A stretch of 64,000 bases of DNA from Parapedobacter deserti (GCF_042646065.1 NZ_JBHRTA010000062.1:124001-188000), one strand, 5' to 3'. Positions 7,407 through 15,529 are shown, numbered from the stretch's first letter. The notes: generated by a model not told the origin, from the letters alone. Numbers and translations: made by a program.

Positions 7407-8528
7407 CTACATCAATAGTGTATCGATCCGGTGTCCATGCACCATTTGCTGTTGTTCCGACCACGAAAACACGGTAAACGTTCCGTCTTGCGATGCGACC
7501 ATTGATAGCGCATCGTGCTGATCATTCACGAACTGGGCAGCGGCCAAGTGCCGGGTTCCACCTATCCTGGTAGCATCCAACAGTTGCATTTCGCTTTCCG
7601 CCACCGGCTCGGTCAGCATCAGCTGAGTTACGGGGAGGGCATGAGGTGACCGGGCAACCTTGACGCCGAACGCCAGCAAGCGTTGGTCATCAGTGATTAC
7701 CGTGGCCCCATCAATCGCTGAATAACCGCCTACAGCATGGACCACCTTATACAGGGGATCCGTTCCTATACTATCCGGCGTGGCCTCGCCCCCGAACACC
7801 GGTACCATGGCATGAGGTTTAACCAAATAGTTGATGGGTTTCACGGTGGAATGCAACCATGCGGTACTATTGGTCGGCACAACCAGCAGCAGGGCTCCCC
7901 GCTTATGGCTGCGCATGGCTAAAGCCAATTGCACCAAAACATCTTCAGAGCGATCTGCGGATTTAGGGTCAGATAATCCAAGAAGCGATGAAAGCATACT
8001 CGGGCTGTCTGCCAACCCCCAGTGGTTGCCGTCAATGACTTTGATCTGATTGCCTTTCAATACAACGACGTTGATAAACTTGCCGATGCCCTCGCGATGT
8101 TTCTGCTTAATGACCAATAAGCCAGCCTCAATCACTTCAACCACAACGCAATTGGAGGGCACTTCATGGGCAGTACCCCATATGTGAAAGTTATCGCCCT
8201 CCAACCATACCCCTAGGTGTATGCCCGGCTGCACGGCTGCTGGCGATAATTTGACCAAGTTGCCGGGCGTGAAGCGCTGTCTATCCTGAAACACCAGGCT
8301 ATTGCCAGCCCGATCGGGCGGCGCAAAAGCCAATGATATTTTTGGTTCATAGCCTTCTTCCCGACGCAGGCTTGCCCAAAACGCCGTATCAATGAGGATT
8401 TCGATCGTCGCCGTATCGGGCACATACTTCCATCCGCTATCCGCCAGGCGCCCTGCCTGTTTCTCAAAGTGCGCCACTATCCGATGGGACACCAGTTTGG
8501 CCGCCAAATACGTAGGTTCTGAAATCAT
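7407..8528 (-). CDS. DACNV-type sensor protein with C-terminal diadenylate-cyclase-like domain
   Basis: I use the ATG at 8526-8528 (MISEPTYLAAKLV), not the upstream TTG, giving 373 residues. The N-terminal 230 residues resemble the DACNV sensor region described by comparative genomics next to DAC domains. The C-terminal part has the two DAC active-site marks: DGA in IDGATVITDDQ (about residue 272) and a TRH motif in GGTRHLAAAQF (about residue 328), where DisA and CdaA have RHR. Such a protein may make or sense c-di-AMP or a related nucleotide. There is no transmembrane segment. The promoter is overlapped by an inverted repeat at 8594-8622. Activity is unproven. Confidence 0.7.
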   Translation of the reverse strand: MISEPTYLAAKLVSHRIVAHFEKQAGRLADSGWKYVPDTATIEILIDTAFWASLRREEGYEPKISLAFAPPDRAGNSLVFQDRQRFTPGNLVKLSPAAVQPGIHLGVWLEGDNFHIWGTAHEVPSNCVVVEVIEAGLLVIKQKHREGIGKFINVVVLKGNQIKVIDGNHWGLADSPSMLSSLLGLSDPKSADRSEDVLVQLALAMRSHKRGALLLVVPTNSTAWLHSTVKPINYLVKPHAMVPVFGGEATPDSIGTDPLYKVVHAVGGYSAIDGATVITDDQRLLAFGVKVARSPHALPVTQLMLTEPVAESEMQLLDATRIGGTRHLAAAQFVNDQHDALSMVASQDGTFTVFSWSEQQQMVHGHRIDTLLM

Positions 8529-8585
8529 TTTTTGCTTATCGGACAAACATTTTAACCGGTATTGTTATTTATAGTGTTAGATTAG

Positions 8586-8622
8586 CAAACTTAGATAAGT
8601 TGCATTTAAAATCCAACTTATC
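8586..8622 (-). promoter_or_regulatory. Promoter with overlapping inverted-repeat operator for the DACNV gene
   Basis: On the minus strand, TAAGTTTG (8586-8593) fits the -7 consensus, with TTGG (8613-8616) 19 bases upstream as a near -33 element. Perfect 9-base arms, GATAAGTTG (8594-8602) and CAACTTATC (8614-8622), fill the spacer and cover the -33 element. This is the position expected for a repressor site. Confidence 0.6.
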
Positions 8623-8684
8623 GATCGCTCATCTGCAGCTGGGCGTTAAATTATAAGACGATATTTAAATCAAACAAACACGAT

Positions 8685-9044
8685 ATGCGATTCATCATTG
8701 ATGTATTATTGACCGGATTAGCTGTTTTTTTTGCCGCGATGATTCTTCCCGATTCTGCCGTTACAGTAGAAGGATTCGGCTGGGCGATTTTGGCTGGGCT
8801 TATCATTAGTGTGGTAAATGCCACTATTGGCACGGTGCTTCGCATTTTCACCTTCCCACTCAACCTGCTCACGCTGGGGCTTATTTCCTTTATCATCACC
8901 GTATTGATGGTACAGCTTACCAGCTACTTTATGGGCAGTAAATTTGACGTGGCCAATTTTTGGTGGGCAGCGGTATTCGCCATCATTGTGGCGCTGATCC
9001 AAATGCTGCTAGACCGTATTTTCGGATCAAAAGTTAAGGGTTAG
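8685..9044 (+). CDS. Phage-holin-like 4-TM membrane protein (DUF360/Phage_holin_4_2 type)
   Basis: A small inner-membrane protein of 119 residues with four hydrophobic segments (about 1-22, 28-50, 53-78 and 90-112). The motif VNATIGTVLRIFTFPLNLLTLGL, which spans TM2-TM3, is characteristic of this family. Despite the family name, most members are chromosomal and not linked to phage. No phage genes are near. It is divergent from the DACNV gene and could share its control region. Confidence 0.8.
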   Translation: MRFIIDVLLTGLAVFFAAMILPDSAVTVEGFGWAILAGLIISVVNATIGTVLRIFTFPLNLLTLGLISFIITVLMVQLTSYFMGSKFDVANFWWAAVFAIIVALIQMLLDRIFGSKVKG

Positions 9045-9094
9045 GCCTTAAAAGTAGCGCTGCCAGCAAAAGCTTGCACCGCCTTCGGATAGCT

Positions 9095-9352
9095 TTAAGG
9101 CCCGATATGCAACAATTGACCGATACACTCGGCGGCATACTCAGTGCGATGTTTTTTCGTAAGCCCTACATACCGGTTTAGCAATCTCCCATGCTGCAAA
9201 CAGGCAAATACAACTTGGCTAAATAAGAATCCGTCTTGATTTGGTAACACAATACCGATATTATCGCGAATGAAATAAGACTGAAGGTTGACGTAATCGT
9301 GACGATATAACTTTATGGATTGGTCAAAGATTTGCCGTACTTTTGCATCCGT
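9095..9352 (-). pseudogene. Open frame without start codon, probable gene remnant
   Basis: An 85-codon minus-strand frame runs from an in-frame stop at 9353-9355 to the TAA at 9095-9097. Its composition is protein-like (RQIFDQSIKLYRHDYVNL, then RDNIGIVLPNQDGFLF and CLQHGRLLNRYVGL), but it has no ATG or plausible alternative start at its head. The 5' end overlaps the promoter of the MFS gene. I do not recognise the family. It may be a truncated gene or a small gene starting at GTG within it. This accounts for most of the 318-base gap between the holin-like and MFS genes. Confidence 0.4.
9338..9345 (+). promoter_or_regulatory. Candidate -7 box of the MFS gene
   Basis: TACTTTTG matches TAnnTTTG and lies 18 bases before the first possible start at 9363. 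No good TTTG is found 19 bases upstream, so support is moderate. Confidence 0.5.
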
Positions 9353-9362
9353 TTAGTAGCAT

Positions 9363-10595
9363 TTGACATTGAAAGAGTTAACAGTGGCACCCACATCCAT
9401 CGCGGTGCCCAAGCACGAAGAACAAGAACTTGCCGGCAAAGAAAGCCCGATTGTTTCGCGGACGAGAATACGGATAGCTGTCTCCCTATTTTATTTTGGC
9501 CAGGGGCTAGCGTTTGCCTCATGGGCAAGCCGCATCCCCGATATTAAGACCGCGCTGCATCTCTCCGACGCACAACTTGGCACATTGCTCTTTGCATTGC
9601 CGGTCGGCCAGTTGCTCACCATGCCCTTGTCCGGTAGGCTGGTGACGAAATACGGAAGCGAACGTGTGCTGCGAGCTGCGGCTCCACTTTATGCTTTGGT
9701 GCTCACCTGCATTGGGCTGGCCGGCAGCATATGGCAGCTTGGCGTTACACTGCTCATCTTTGGTGTGGTGGGCAATATGTGCAATATTGCCATCAATACA
9801 CAGGGTGTAGCTGCAGAAAAGATGTACGGCCGTTCCATTATGACTTCTTTCCATGGTGCATGGAGCATTGCTGGGTTTGCAGGCGCCCTCATCGGTTTCT
9901 TAATGATTAACCTCCATATAGGTCCCTACGCGCATTTTTGGATCATTACTGTGCTGGTAGTCATCAATACTTGGGTCAACCAACGCTATTTAGTGCGGGG
10001 TGTCGTAACGCGGCCGAAAAAGACAAGCTTGTTCATCAAGCCCGACCGTACCCTGTTTCAACTGGGTATCATCGGTTTCTGCAGCATGGCAGCCGAGGGT
10101 GCAATGTTCGACTGGAGTGGGGTATATTTCAAAGATATTGTGCAGGCTCCGCAATCGCTGGTTGTGTTGGGTTATGCTTCATTCATGATCATGATGGCCT
10201 TGGGCCGCTTTGTTGGAGACTGGGCCATACGGCGCATCGGGCGGAAAACGTTGCTGCAAATCAGCGGTTGCCTCATCTTCACAGGCATGGGCATTTCCGT
10301 GCTCTTTCCCAACATCGGGACAGCCACGGGCGGGTTCATGCTGGTAGGGCTTGGCGTCGCCTGCATTGTCCCGTCCGTGTACAGCGCGGCAGGGAGGAAC
10401 GATAAAATTCCCCCGGGGGTAGCCCTGGCAATGGTGTCCAGCGTGGCTTACCTTGGCTTCCTGATGGGACCACCGCTCATCGGCTATATTGCCGAACTGG
10501 CAAGTTTACAGTATTCCTATGCTGTCATTGCACTGTCGGGCCTCTTCATTACCATCTTGGTTTCGAGGACCAAGGTCATCCGCAATGGAGACTGA
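9363..10595 (+). CDS. MFS transporter
   Basis: A twelve-helix major facilitator of up to 410 residues. The opening FYFGQGLAFASWASRIPDIKTALHLSDAQLGTLLF and the loop RLVTKYGSERVLR (about residues 80-93) place it with a group of putative sugar or drug permeases related to FucP/YbjJ. The matching half-repeat is VGDWAIRRIGRKTLL. The annotated start is TTG at 9363. GTG at 9384 has a better purine-rich leader (gaaagag) and may be the true start; there is no ATG nearby. Substrate is unknown. A hairpin at 10601-10630 ends the gene. Confidence 0.88.
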   Translation: MTLKELTVAPTSIAVPKHEEQELAGKESPIVSRTRIRIAVSLFYFGQGLAFASWASRIPDIKTALHLSDAQLGTLLFALPVGQLLTMPLSGRLVTKYGSERVLRAAAPLYALVLTCIGLAGSIWQLGVTLLIFGVVGNMCNIAINTQGVAAEKMYGRSIMTSFHGAWSIAGFAGALIGFLMINLHIGPYAHFWIITVLVVINTWVNQRYLVRGVVTRPKKTSLFIKPDRTLFQLGIIGFCSMAAEGAMFDWSGVYFKDIVQAPQSLVVLGYASFMIMMALGRFVGDWAIRRIGRKTLLQISGCLIFTGMGISVLFPNIGTATGGFMLVGLGVACIVPSVYSAAGRNDKIPPGVALAMVSSVAYLGFLMGPPLIGYIAELASLQYSYAVIALSGLFITILVSRTKVIRNGD

Positions 10596-10600
10596 TAGCG

Positions 10601-10630
10601 AACAGGTGCCCGAAGAGCCGGACACCTGTT
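10601..10630. terminator. Bidirectional hairpin between convergent genes
   Basis: AACAGGTG pairs with CACCTGTT, and the stem extends over one mismatch to 12 pairs with a 6-base loop. It sits between the ends of the MFS gene and the nagB-like gene. There is no long T run, so it may act as a weak or Rho-assisted terminator in both directions. Confidence 0.6.
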
Positions 10631-10689
10631 GCAGTAGTTTCACTTTTGATTTCGATTTCCTATACGGTCTACCCGTACATCATTTGAGT

Positions 10690-12615
10690 TTACTCATCAA
10701 ACTTCCACCGCACAAAAGCTTCTATCGCCTCGTATTCGGCCATACCCAAGCGGTCGTACAGCCTTGCGGTTTCGCGGGTACGTTCTTCGGCTCGCACCCA
10801 GAATTCACGAGCATCGTCGCCCGGAAATACCGGCACATCCTTCTGCGACTGATGTTTAAAGATAGCATGCCGTTTCCGCAACACTTCCTGAGGAGAAAGC
10901 GGTACGGCCATCTCAATTTCATGGATCTCAAATTCATGCCATGCACCGCGATACAACCATACCCAGCAGTCTTTGGTCCACACCTCCGTATCTCTCAAGC
11001 GCAGCAAAGCCTGATGGATTATATCAAAACATACCTTGTGCGTGCCATGCGGGTCAGCAAAATCACCAGCTGCAAACACCTGATGTGGCTTGATCCGCTG
11101 AAGCAAGGCCATGGTCTGCTGTATATCATCTTCGTAATCCAGCTCTTTGCTATACTTGCCCCGATCATAAAACGGCAGGTTCAGAAAATGAATGTTCTCA
11201 TCCGGAAGACCTGCAAACCTAGCTCCTGCAATGGCTTCACCTTTGCGAATAAGCCCCTTTACCGTAAGTAATTCCGGGGGGTCAATTTGGTTAGGTTTTT
11301 TTTCTGCGATAAACTGGCGTGCGTCCTTATAAAGCGTCTGCAACTTATCGGTATCAAGTCCTTGGGATTTGGCAAAGTCTGTCGCAAACTCGATAAAACG
11401 CAAGGCATCATCGTCCCACACAGCGGTGTTGCCCGACGTTTGATACGCCACGTGCACATCATGTCCCTGGTCAGCCAGACGAATAAACGTTCCGCCCATG
11501 GATATCACATCATCGTCAGGATGCGGCGAAAAGATGATGGAGCGTTTCCTTGCAGGTTCGCGGCGTTCGGGACGCTGGGTGTCGTCCGCGTTGGGCTTGC
11601 CGCCCGGCCATCCGGTGATCGTATGCTGCAACTGATTGAAGATATCGATGTTGATATGGTATACAGGCCCCTTTTCGGTAGCCAACTGTGCCATGCCGTG
11701 GTTGTTATAGTCGTCCTCAGTCAGTTTAAGCACGGGCTTCCGTAGCGTCTGCGATAGCCACACCACAGCTTTTTTGATGGTTTTACGGTCCCACTCACAA
11801 TCTTTAACCAGCCAAGGGGTATCAAAGCGGGTCAAAAGGGATGCAGCATCCGAATCCATCACAAACTCTACGCTATCAGACAATTGTAAATATGTAGCAG
11901 GCACTTCGGAAGACAATTCGCCTTCCACCGCTTTCTTCACAATTTCTGCCTTCTTTTGCGTCCAAGCCATCAGGATAATTTCCCGGGCCTTGAAAATAGT
12001 GCCGATTCCCATGGTAATCGCCTTGGTTGGCACATTTTCTTTGCCACCAAAATCGCGCGAAGCATCACGACGAGTCAAATCGTCCAGCGTTACAAGGCGT
12101 GTACCGGAATTAGGAGCGGACCCCGGCTCATTGAAACCAATGTGGCCAGTACGGCCGATGCCCAAAATCTGCAGATCGAGGCCGCCCAAAGCCGTGATTT
12201 TCTGCTCGTAGGCGAGGCAGTAGTCGTGAATCTGTTCCATAGCCAGCGTTCCATCCGGAATGTGAACGTTCGCCCTTTCAATATCCACATGATCAAACAG
12301 GTTCCTGTTCATAAAGGTCACGTAGCTCTGCTCCGAATCAGGCTGCATGGGATAGTATTCATCCAGGTTGAAGGTCACCACATTCTTAAAGCTGAGCCCT
12401 TCGTCCCGGTGCAGGCGTACCAATTCTGCATATATTTTAACAGGGGTTGCACCTGTAGCAAGGCCAAGGACGGCCTGCTCACCTTTTTCTTGTTTGCCGC
12501 GAATCAGGTCGGCAATACGTTTCGCCACAGCCAATGATGCCGTGTTAGAATCGGAATAGACACTTACGGGTACTTTCTCGAAGCGTGTTTCTTCCAGTAG
12601 ATTTAATCTTGCCAT
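10690..12615 (-). CDS. nagB: Glucosamine-6-phosphate deaminase-like domain fused to PIG-L/LmbE deacetylase domain
   Basis: A 641-residue two-domain protein. Residues 1 to about 275 are NagB-like: VLGLATGATP, the FNLDEYYPM motif (the DEY of NagB), and GIGRTGHIGFNEPGS with the catalytic His and Glu. The Asp that is the catalytic base in E. coli NagB (NDGH) is Thr here (RTGH). Residues from about 365 hold a PIG-L/LmbE deacetylase with the zinc motif SPHPDDDVISMGG and a later DPHGTH. Such fusions are, to my knowledge, frequent in Bacteroidota and often labelled NagB. A role in converting GlcNAc-6-P or GlcN-6-P is inferred, and the symbol is only for the N-terminal family. It is divergent from the GH109-type gene. 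Confidence 0.85.
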   Translation of the reverse strand: MARLNLLEETRFEKVPVSVYSDSNTASLAVAKRIADLIRGKQEKGEQAVLGLATGATPVKIYAELVRLHRDEGLSFKNVVTFNLDEYYPMQPDSEQSYVTFMNRNLFDHVDIERANVHIPDGTLAMEQIHDYCLAYEQKITALGGLDLQILGIGRTGHIGFNEPGSAPNSGTRLVTLDDLTRRDASRDFGGKENVPTKAITMGIGTIFKAREIILMAWTQKKAEIVKKAVEGELSSEVPATYLQLSDSVEFVMDSDAASLLTRFDTPWLVKDCEWDRKTIKKAVVWLSQTLRKPVLKLTEDDYNNHGMAQLATEKGPVYHINIDIFNQLQHTITGWPGGKPNADDTQRPERREPARKRSIIFSPHPDDDVISMGGTFIRLADQGHDVHVAYQTSGNTAVWDDDALRFIEFATDFAKSQGLDTDKLQTLYKDARQFIAEKKPNQIDPPELLTVKGLIRKGEAIAGARFAGLPDENIHFLNLPFYDRGKYSKELDYEDDIQQTMALLQRIKPHQVFAAGDFADPHGTHKVCFDIIHQALLRLRDTEVWTKDCWVWLYRGAWHEFEIHEIEMAVPLSPQEVLRKRHAIFKHQSQKDVPVFPGDDAREFWVRAEERTRETARLYDRLGMAEYEAIEAFVRWKFDE

Positions 12616-12641
12616 TGAGGAATTACGTATAAGGTGAGACG

Positions 12642-12649
12642 CAAAAATA
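12642..12649 (-). promoter_or_regulatory. Candidate -7 box of the nagB-like gene
   Basis: TATTTTTG on the minus strand fits TAnnTTTG and lies 27 bases before the ATG at 12615. The -33 element is not clear because of a run of A/T. Confidence 0.5.
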
Positions 12650-12714
12650 CAACAGTTAATTGAAAAAAATAATAAAAGAAGTCCGCACTTTTCTAATTAT
12701 TTTTCAAAACAGGC

Positions 12715-12730
12715 ATGCAAACGTGTGCAT
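12715..12730. promoter_or_regulatory. Near-palindromic operator candidate between nagB-like and GH109-type genes
   Basis: ATGCAAACGTGTGCAT is a 16-base near-perfect palindrome (14 of 16 positions) with a central CG, the form typical of LacI-family operators. It also fits the TGCA-N6-TGCA pattern seen before the murein genes, but the six spacer bases differ. The rest of the 316-base gap holds only AT-rich DNA and two promoters. Confidence 0.45.
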
Positions 12731-12867
12731 AATGAATGATCCCACAACGACTTCTTTATAATTGCTACGGCTTGTTGGCGTCATCTATATCCTAGCGGGC
12801 CGAGGTCTTAAGAAAAGGAGCTATTCGGCTTAAAAAATTCAAACAATCGGTTGCGTTTTAACAACGT

Positions 12868-12898
12868 TTTGATAACTCAGTTAACTATACTATACTTG
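12868..12898 (+). promoter_or_regulatory. Promoter of the GH109-type gene
   Basis: TTTG (12868-12871), 19 bases, then TATACTTG (12891-12898), one mismatch from TAnnTTTG. It puts transcription start near 12905, inside the 5' end of the longest open frame, and so supports the later ATG at 12932. Confidence 0.65.
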
Positions 12899-12931
12899 TT
12901 CACAATTATAATCTCTATCTCAATTCCGATT

Positions 12932-14350
12932 ATGAAATACAACCGTAGAAACTTCCTCCGAAACGCCACCCTGCTTTCAGGAACCGTAGCCTCCTTTTCA
13001 GCCGTGTCGTGCATGTCGCCTAAAAACGGCGAACAGCATACGGGCTCTTACGTACCCTCCAGGTCACAGCATTTCAACATGAGCGGCTACGCTGCGCCAA
13101 GAATCGACAAGGTCCGCATCGGATTCATCGGCCTCGGCATGAGGGGCCCCGGCGCAGTACATCGTATGTCAAGGATCGAAGGGGTCGAGATCAAGGCGCT
13201 TTGCGACAAAGATCCCGCACGGGCAACGAAAGCACAGGGTATACTGGAAAAAGCAGGTTTGTCTAAAGCTAAGGAATATTCCGGAGAAAACGGCTGGAAA
13301 GACATGCTAGCCAATGATGAGCTGGATTTGGTGTATATCTGCACACCCTGGGACCTTCATACGCCGATGTCTGTGTTTGCTATGAAGCAAGGCAAGCATG
13401 TGGCATGCGAGGTGCCCCTTGCCATAACCATAGACGAATGCTGGGAGCTCGTTGAGACATCCGAAAAAACCAGGAAGCACTGCATGATGCTCGAAAATTG
13501 CTGCTACGATTTCTTCGAAATGCTTACCCTCAACATGGTGCGCAACGGACTTTTCGGCGAGATCGTCCATGCCGAGGGCGCATACATCCATGACCTGCTC
13601 GACCTCAATTTCGACAAAGACGCTTATACCGACATGTGGCGCCTGCGGATGAATGCCACACACAACGGCAACCTCTATCCGACACATGGTCTAGGTCCCA
13701 TAGCTCAATGCCTTGATATCAACCGCGGTGACAAGATGGACTACCTTGTGTCCATGTCAACCAATGATTTCATGATGGGCAAAACGGCTGAGGAAAAAGC
13801 CAAAGATGACAACTTCTTCCAGGAGTTTGTCGGCAAATCTTACCGTGGCAACATGAATACTACCCTTATCTACACCGGCAAAGGAAGATCGATCATGGTG
13901 CAGCACGATGTCACCTCTCCGCGGCCTTATTCACGAATCCACCTTATCAGCGGCACCAAGGGCATGGCTTCCAAGTGGCCTTCGCCCGAGCGCATCGCAT
14001 TCGGCCACAACTGGGTTAAGGAAGAGGAGCTGAAAGATCTGTATGATAAATACACGCCGGCGCTGATCAAACACGTAGGCGAAGTGGCCAAACAGGTAGG
14101 CGGACATGGCGGCATGGATTTCATGATGGACTGGCGATTGATCGATTGCCTGCGCAACGGGCTGCCGCTCGACATGGACGTGTACGACGGCGCTGCTTGG
14201 AGCAGCGTGATCCCGCTGAGTGAACAATCGGTAACCAACCGCTCGAGGTCCTTGGATATTCCGGATTTCACCCGCGGTGCCTGGAAAAAAAACAAACCCG
14301 TAAATCTTACCCTGGAAGGGGGAGCTACCACGGGAGTCAGGAAAGGTTAA
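12932..14350 (+). CDS. Gfo/Idh/MocA-fold glycosidase, GH109 type, Tat-exported
   Basis: I use ATG 12932 (MKYNRRNFLRN), giving 473 residues, because it follows the promoter and opens a twin-arginine signal (NRRNFL then a hydrophobic stretch to SCMS). The upstream TTG start is unlikely. The NAD-binding motif IGFIGLGMRGPGAVHRM is at about residues 65-82. Downstream motifs PWDLHTPMSVFAMKQGKHVA, GNLYPTHGLGPIAQ and GGHGGMDFMMDWRLIDC closely follow GH109 alpha-N-acetylgalactosaminidases, which use a tightly held NAD. The likely place is the periplasm. Substrate is probably an N-acetylhexosaminide, an inference backed by the divergent amino-sugar gene. Confidence 0.85.
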   Translation: MKYNRRNFLRNATLLSGTVASFSAVSCMSPKNGEQHTGSYVPSRSQHFNMSGYAAPRIDKVRIGFIGLGMRGPGAVHRMSRIEGVEIKALCDKDPARATKAQGILEKAGLSKAKEYSGENGWKDMLANDELDLVYICTPWDLHTPMSVFAMKQGKHVACEVPLAITIDECWELVETSEKTRKHCMMLENCCYDFFEMLTLNMVRNGLFGEIVHAEGAYIHDLLDLNFDKDAYTDMWRLRMNATHNGNLYPTHGLGPIAQCLDINRGDKMDYLVSMSTNDFMMGKTAEEKAKDDNFFQEFVGKSYRGNMNTTLIYTGKGRSIMVQHDVTSPRPYSRIHLISGTKGMASKWPSPERIAFGHNWVKEEELKDLYDKYTPALIKHVGEVAKQVGGHGGMDFMMDWRLIDCLRNGLPLDMDVYDGAAWSSVIPLSEQSVTNRSRSLDIPDFTRGAWKKNKPVNLTLEGGATTGVRKG

Positions 14351-14374
14351 GTCAGGAAAAAGGTTAGCGGTTAC

Positions 14375-15529
14375 TTAGCAGGCCGTTACTAAACGCAGTC
14401 TTTCAATAGCCTGCGCCAAAGTCTGGGCTTTCTTTGCGAAGCAGATACGGACGAGGTGTTGGTTTACATTGTTGTGGTAAAACGCCGAAACCGGTATCGT
14501 GGCCACACCGTGGTGTTTGGTCAGCGCTTCGCTGAAGGCCCGTTCGGGTAATTCGCTGATTGCGGTGTAATCGGCGAGGAGAAAGTACGTGCCCTCACAA
14601 GGCAGCGGCCGGAAGCGTGTTGTTTCGAGCGCCTCCACCAAGAAATCACGCTTTTGCTGAAAAAACGCACCGAGTTCCGTATGCATGTCATCATCGCGCA
14701 GGAAATCGGCCAGCGCCCATTGCATGGGGGTATGCACGCTGAAAACATTGAACTGATGCACCCTACGAAATTCGGTCGTAAGCTGTGGTGGTGCCAGGCA
14801 ATAACCTACCTTCCATCCGGTGGTGTGATATAACTTGCCAAAAGAAGCGACGACGAAAGCGCGTTCACGAAGCGCTGCATAATGGGTAACACTCAAATGC
14901 TTTCGCCCATCGTAGACCATGTGCTCATATACCTCGTCACTCAGCACATAACAGTCGGTATCGCCGACCATACGTACAAGTTGGCGATAGTCGGCATCGG
15001 CCAACACACGTGCCGTCGGATTGTTGGGCGTATTGATAACAATCAGTCTCGTTTTCGACGTGATGAGCTGCTCAACCGCAGTCCAGTCGACCACAAAATC
15101 AGGAGCCAGCAAGGTTACCGGCTTAGGTATGCCACCAAACACCCGGATACTGGGCGCATACGAATCGTAAGCCGGCTCGAACACAATAACCTCATCGCCC
15201 GGACGGATAAGTGCCGCCATCACTGTAAAAAGTGCTTGCGTAGCTCCCGCTGTAATCGTAATGTCCGTTTCGGGGTCGTAACATATGCCCGTCGTGGTTT
15301 CAACCTTCGCACTGATCTGCTCACGGAGCGCTTGTACCCCGGCCATGGGTGCATACTGGTTGTGCCCTGCCTGCAGGTACTGCGACACCAACGAAATCAG
15401 CCGAGGCGGACCGTCAAAATCCGGGAATCCCTGTGAAAGATTAATCGCTTGATGCCGAGCGGCCAATTGCGACATCGTGGTAAAGATAGACGGGCCGGTA
15501 TCCGGCAATTTGGATGTGAAGGTATTCAT
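14375..15529 (-). CDS. PLP-dependent aminotransferase, methionine aminotransferase (YbdL) type
   Basis: A class I/II fold aminotransferase of 384 residues. LSQGFPDFDGPP near residue 33, NQYAPMAGVQALREQI near residue 57, INTPNNPTARVL near residue 165 and the Schiff-base Lys in ASFGKLYHTTGWKVGYC (about residue 231) identify the YbdL/KAT group. These enzymes transaminate methionine or 2-oxo-4-methylthiobutanoate, the last step of methionine salvage. It lies about 740 bases from a SAM riboswitch on the other strand, with the XRE gene between them, which fits a sulfur-amino-acid theme. Exact substrate is not proven. Confidence 0.85.
   Translation of the reverse strand: MNTFTSKLPDTGPSIFTTMSQLAARHQAINLSQGFPDFDGPPRLISLVSQYLQAGHNQYAPMAGVQALREQISAKVETTTGICYDPETDITITAGATQALFTVMAALIRPGDEVIVFEPAYDSYAPSIRVFGGIPKPVTLLAPDFVVDWTAVEQLITSKTRLIVINTPNNPTARVLADADYRQLVRMVGDTDCYVLSDEVYEHMVYDGRKHLSVTHYAALRERAFVVASFGKLYHTTGWKVGYCLAPPQLTTEFRRVHQFNVFSVHTPMQWALADFLRDDDMHTELGAFFQQKRDFLVEALETTRFRPLPCEGTYFLLADYTAISELPERAFSEALTKHHGVATIPVSAFYHNNVNQHLVRICFAKKAQTLAQAIERLRLVTAC

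Noticed and set aside
6111..8528. Operon of serine hydrolase and DACNV genes
   Set aside because: They are 111 bases apart, the DACNV promoter is clear and upstream, and no functional link is evident; co-transcription is possible but unsupported.
8685..9044. Prophage remnant suggested by the holin-like name
   Set aside because: No other phage-type gene, attachment repeat or integrase is near; this family is usually chromosomal.
10489..11271. Plus-strand frame of 260 codons
   Set aside because: It overlaps the end of the MFS gene and the 3' half of the NagB/PIG-L gene in antisense and shows no family motif.
14882..15436. Plus-strand frame of 184 codons
   Set aside because: Antisense to the aminotransferase gene; the composition is Arg/His/Cys-rich as in shadow frames.
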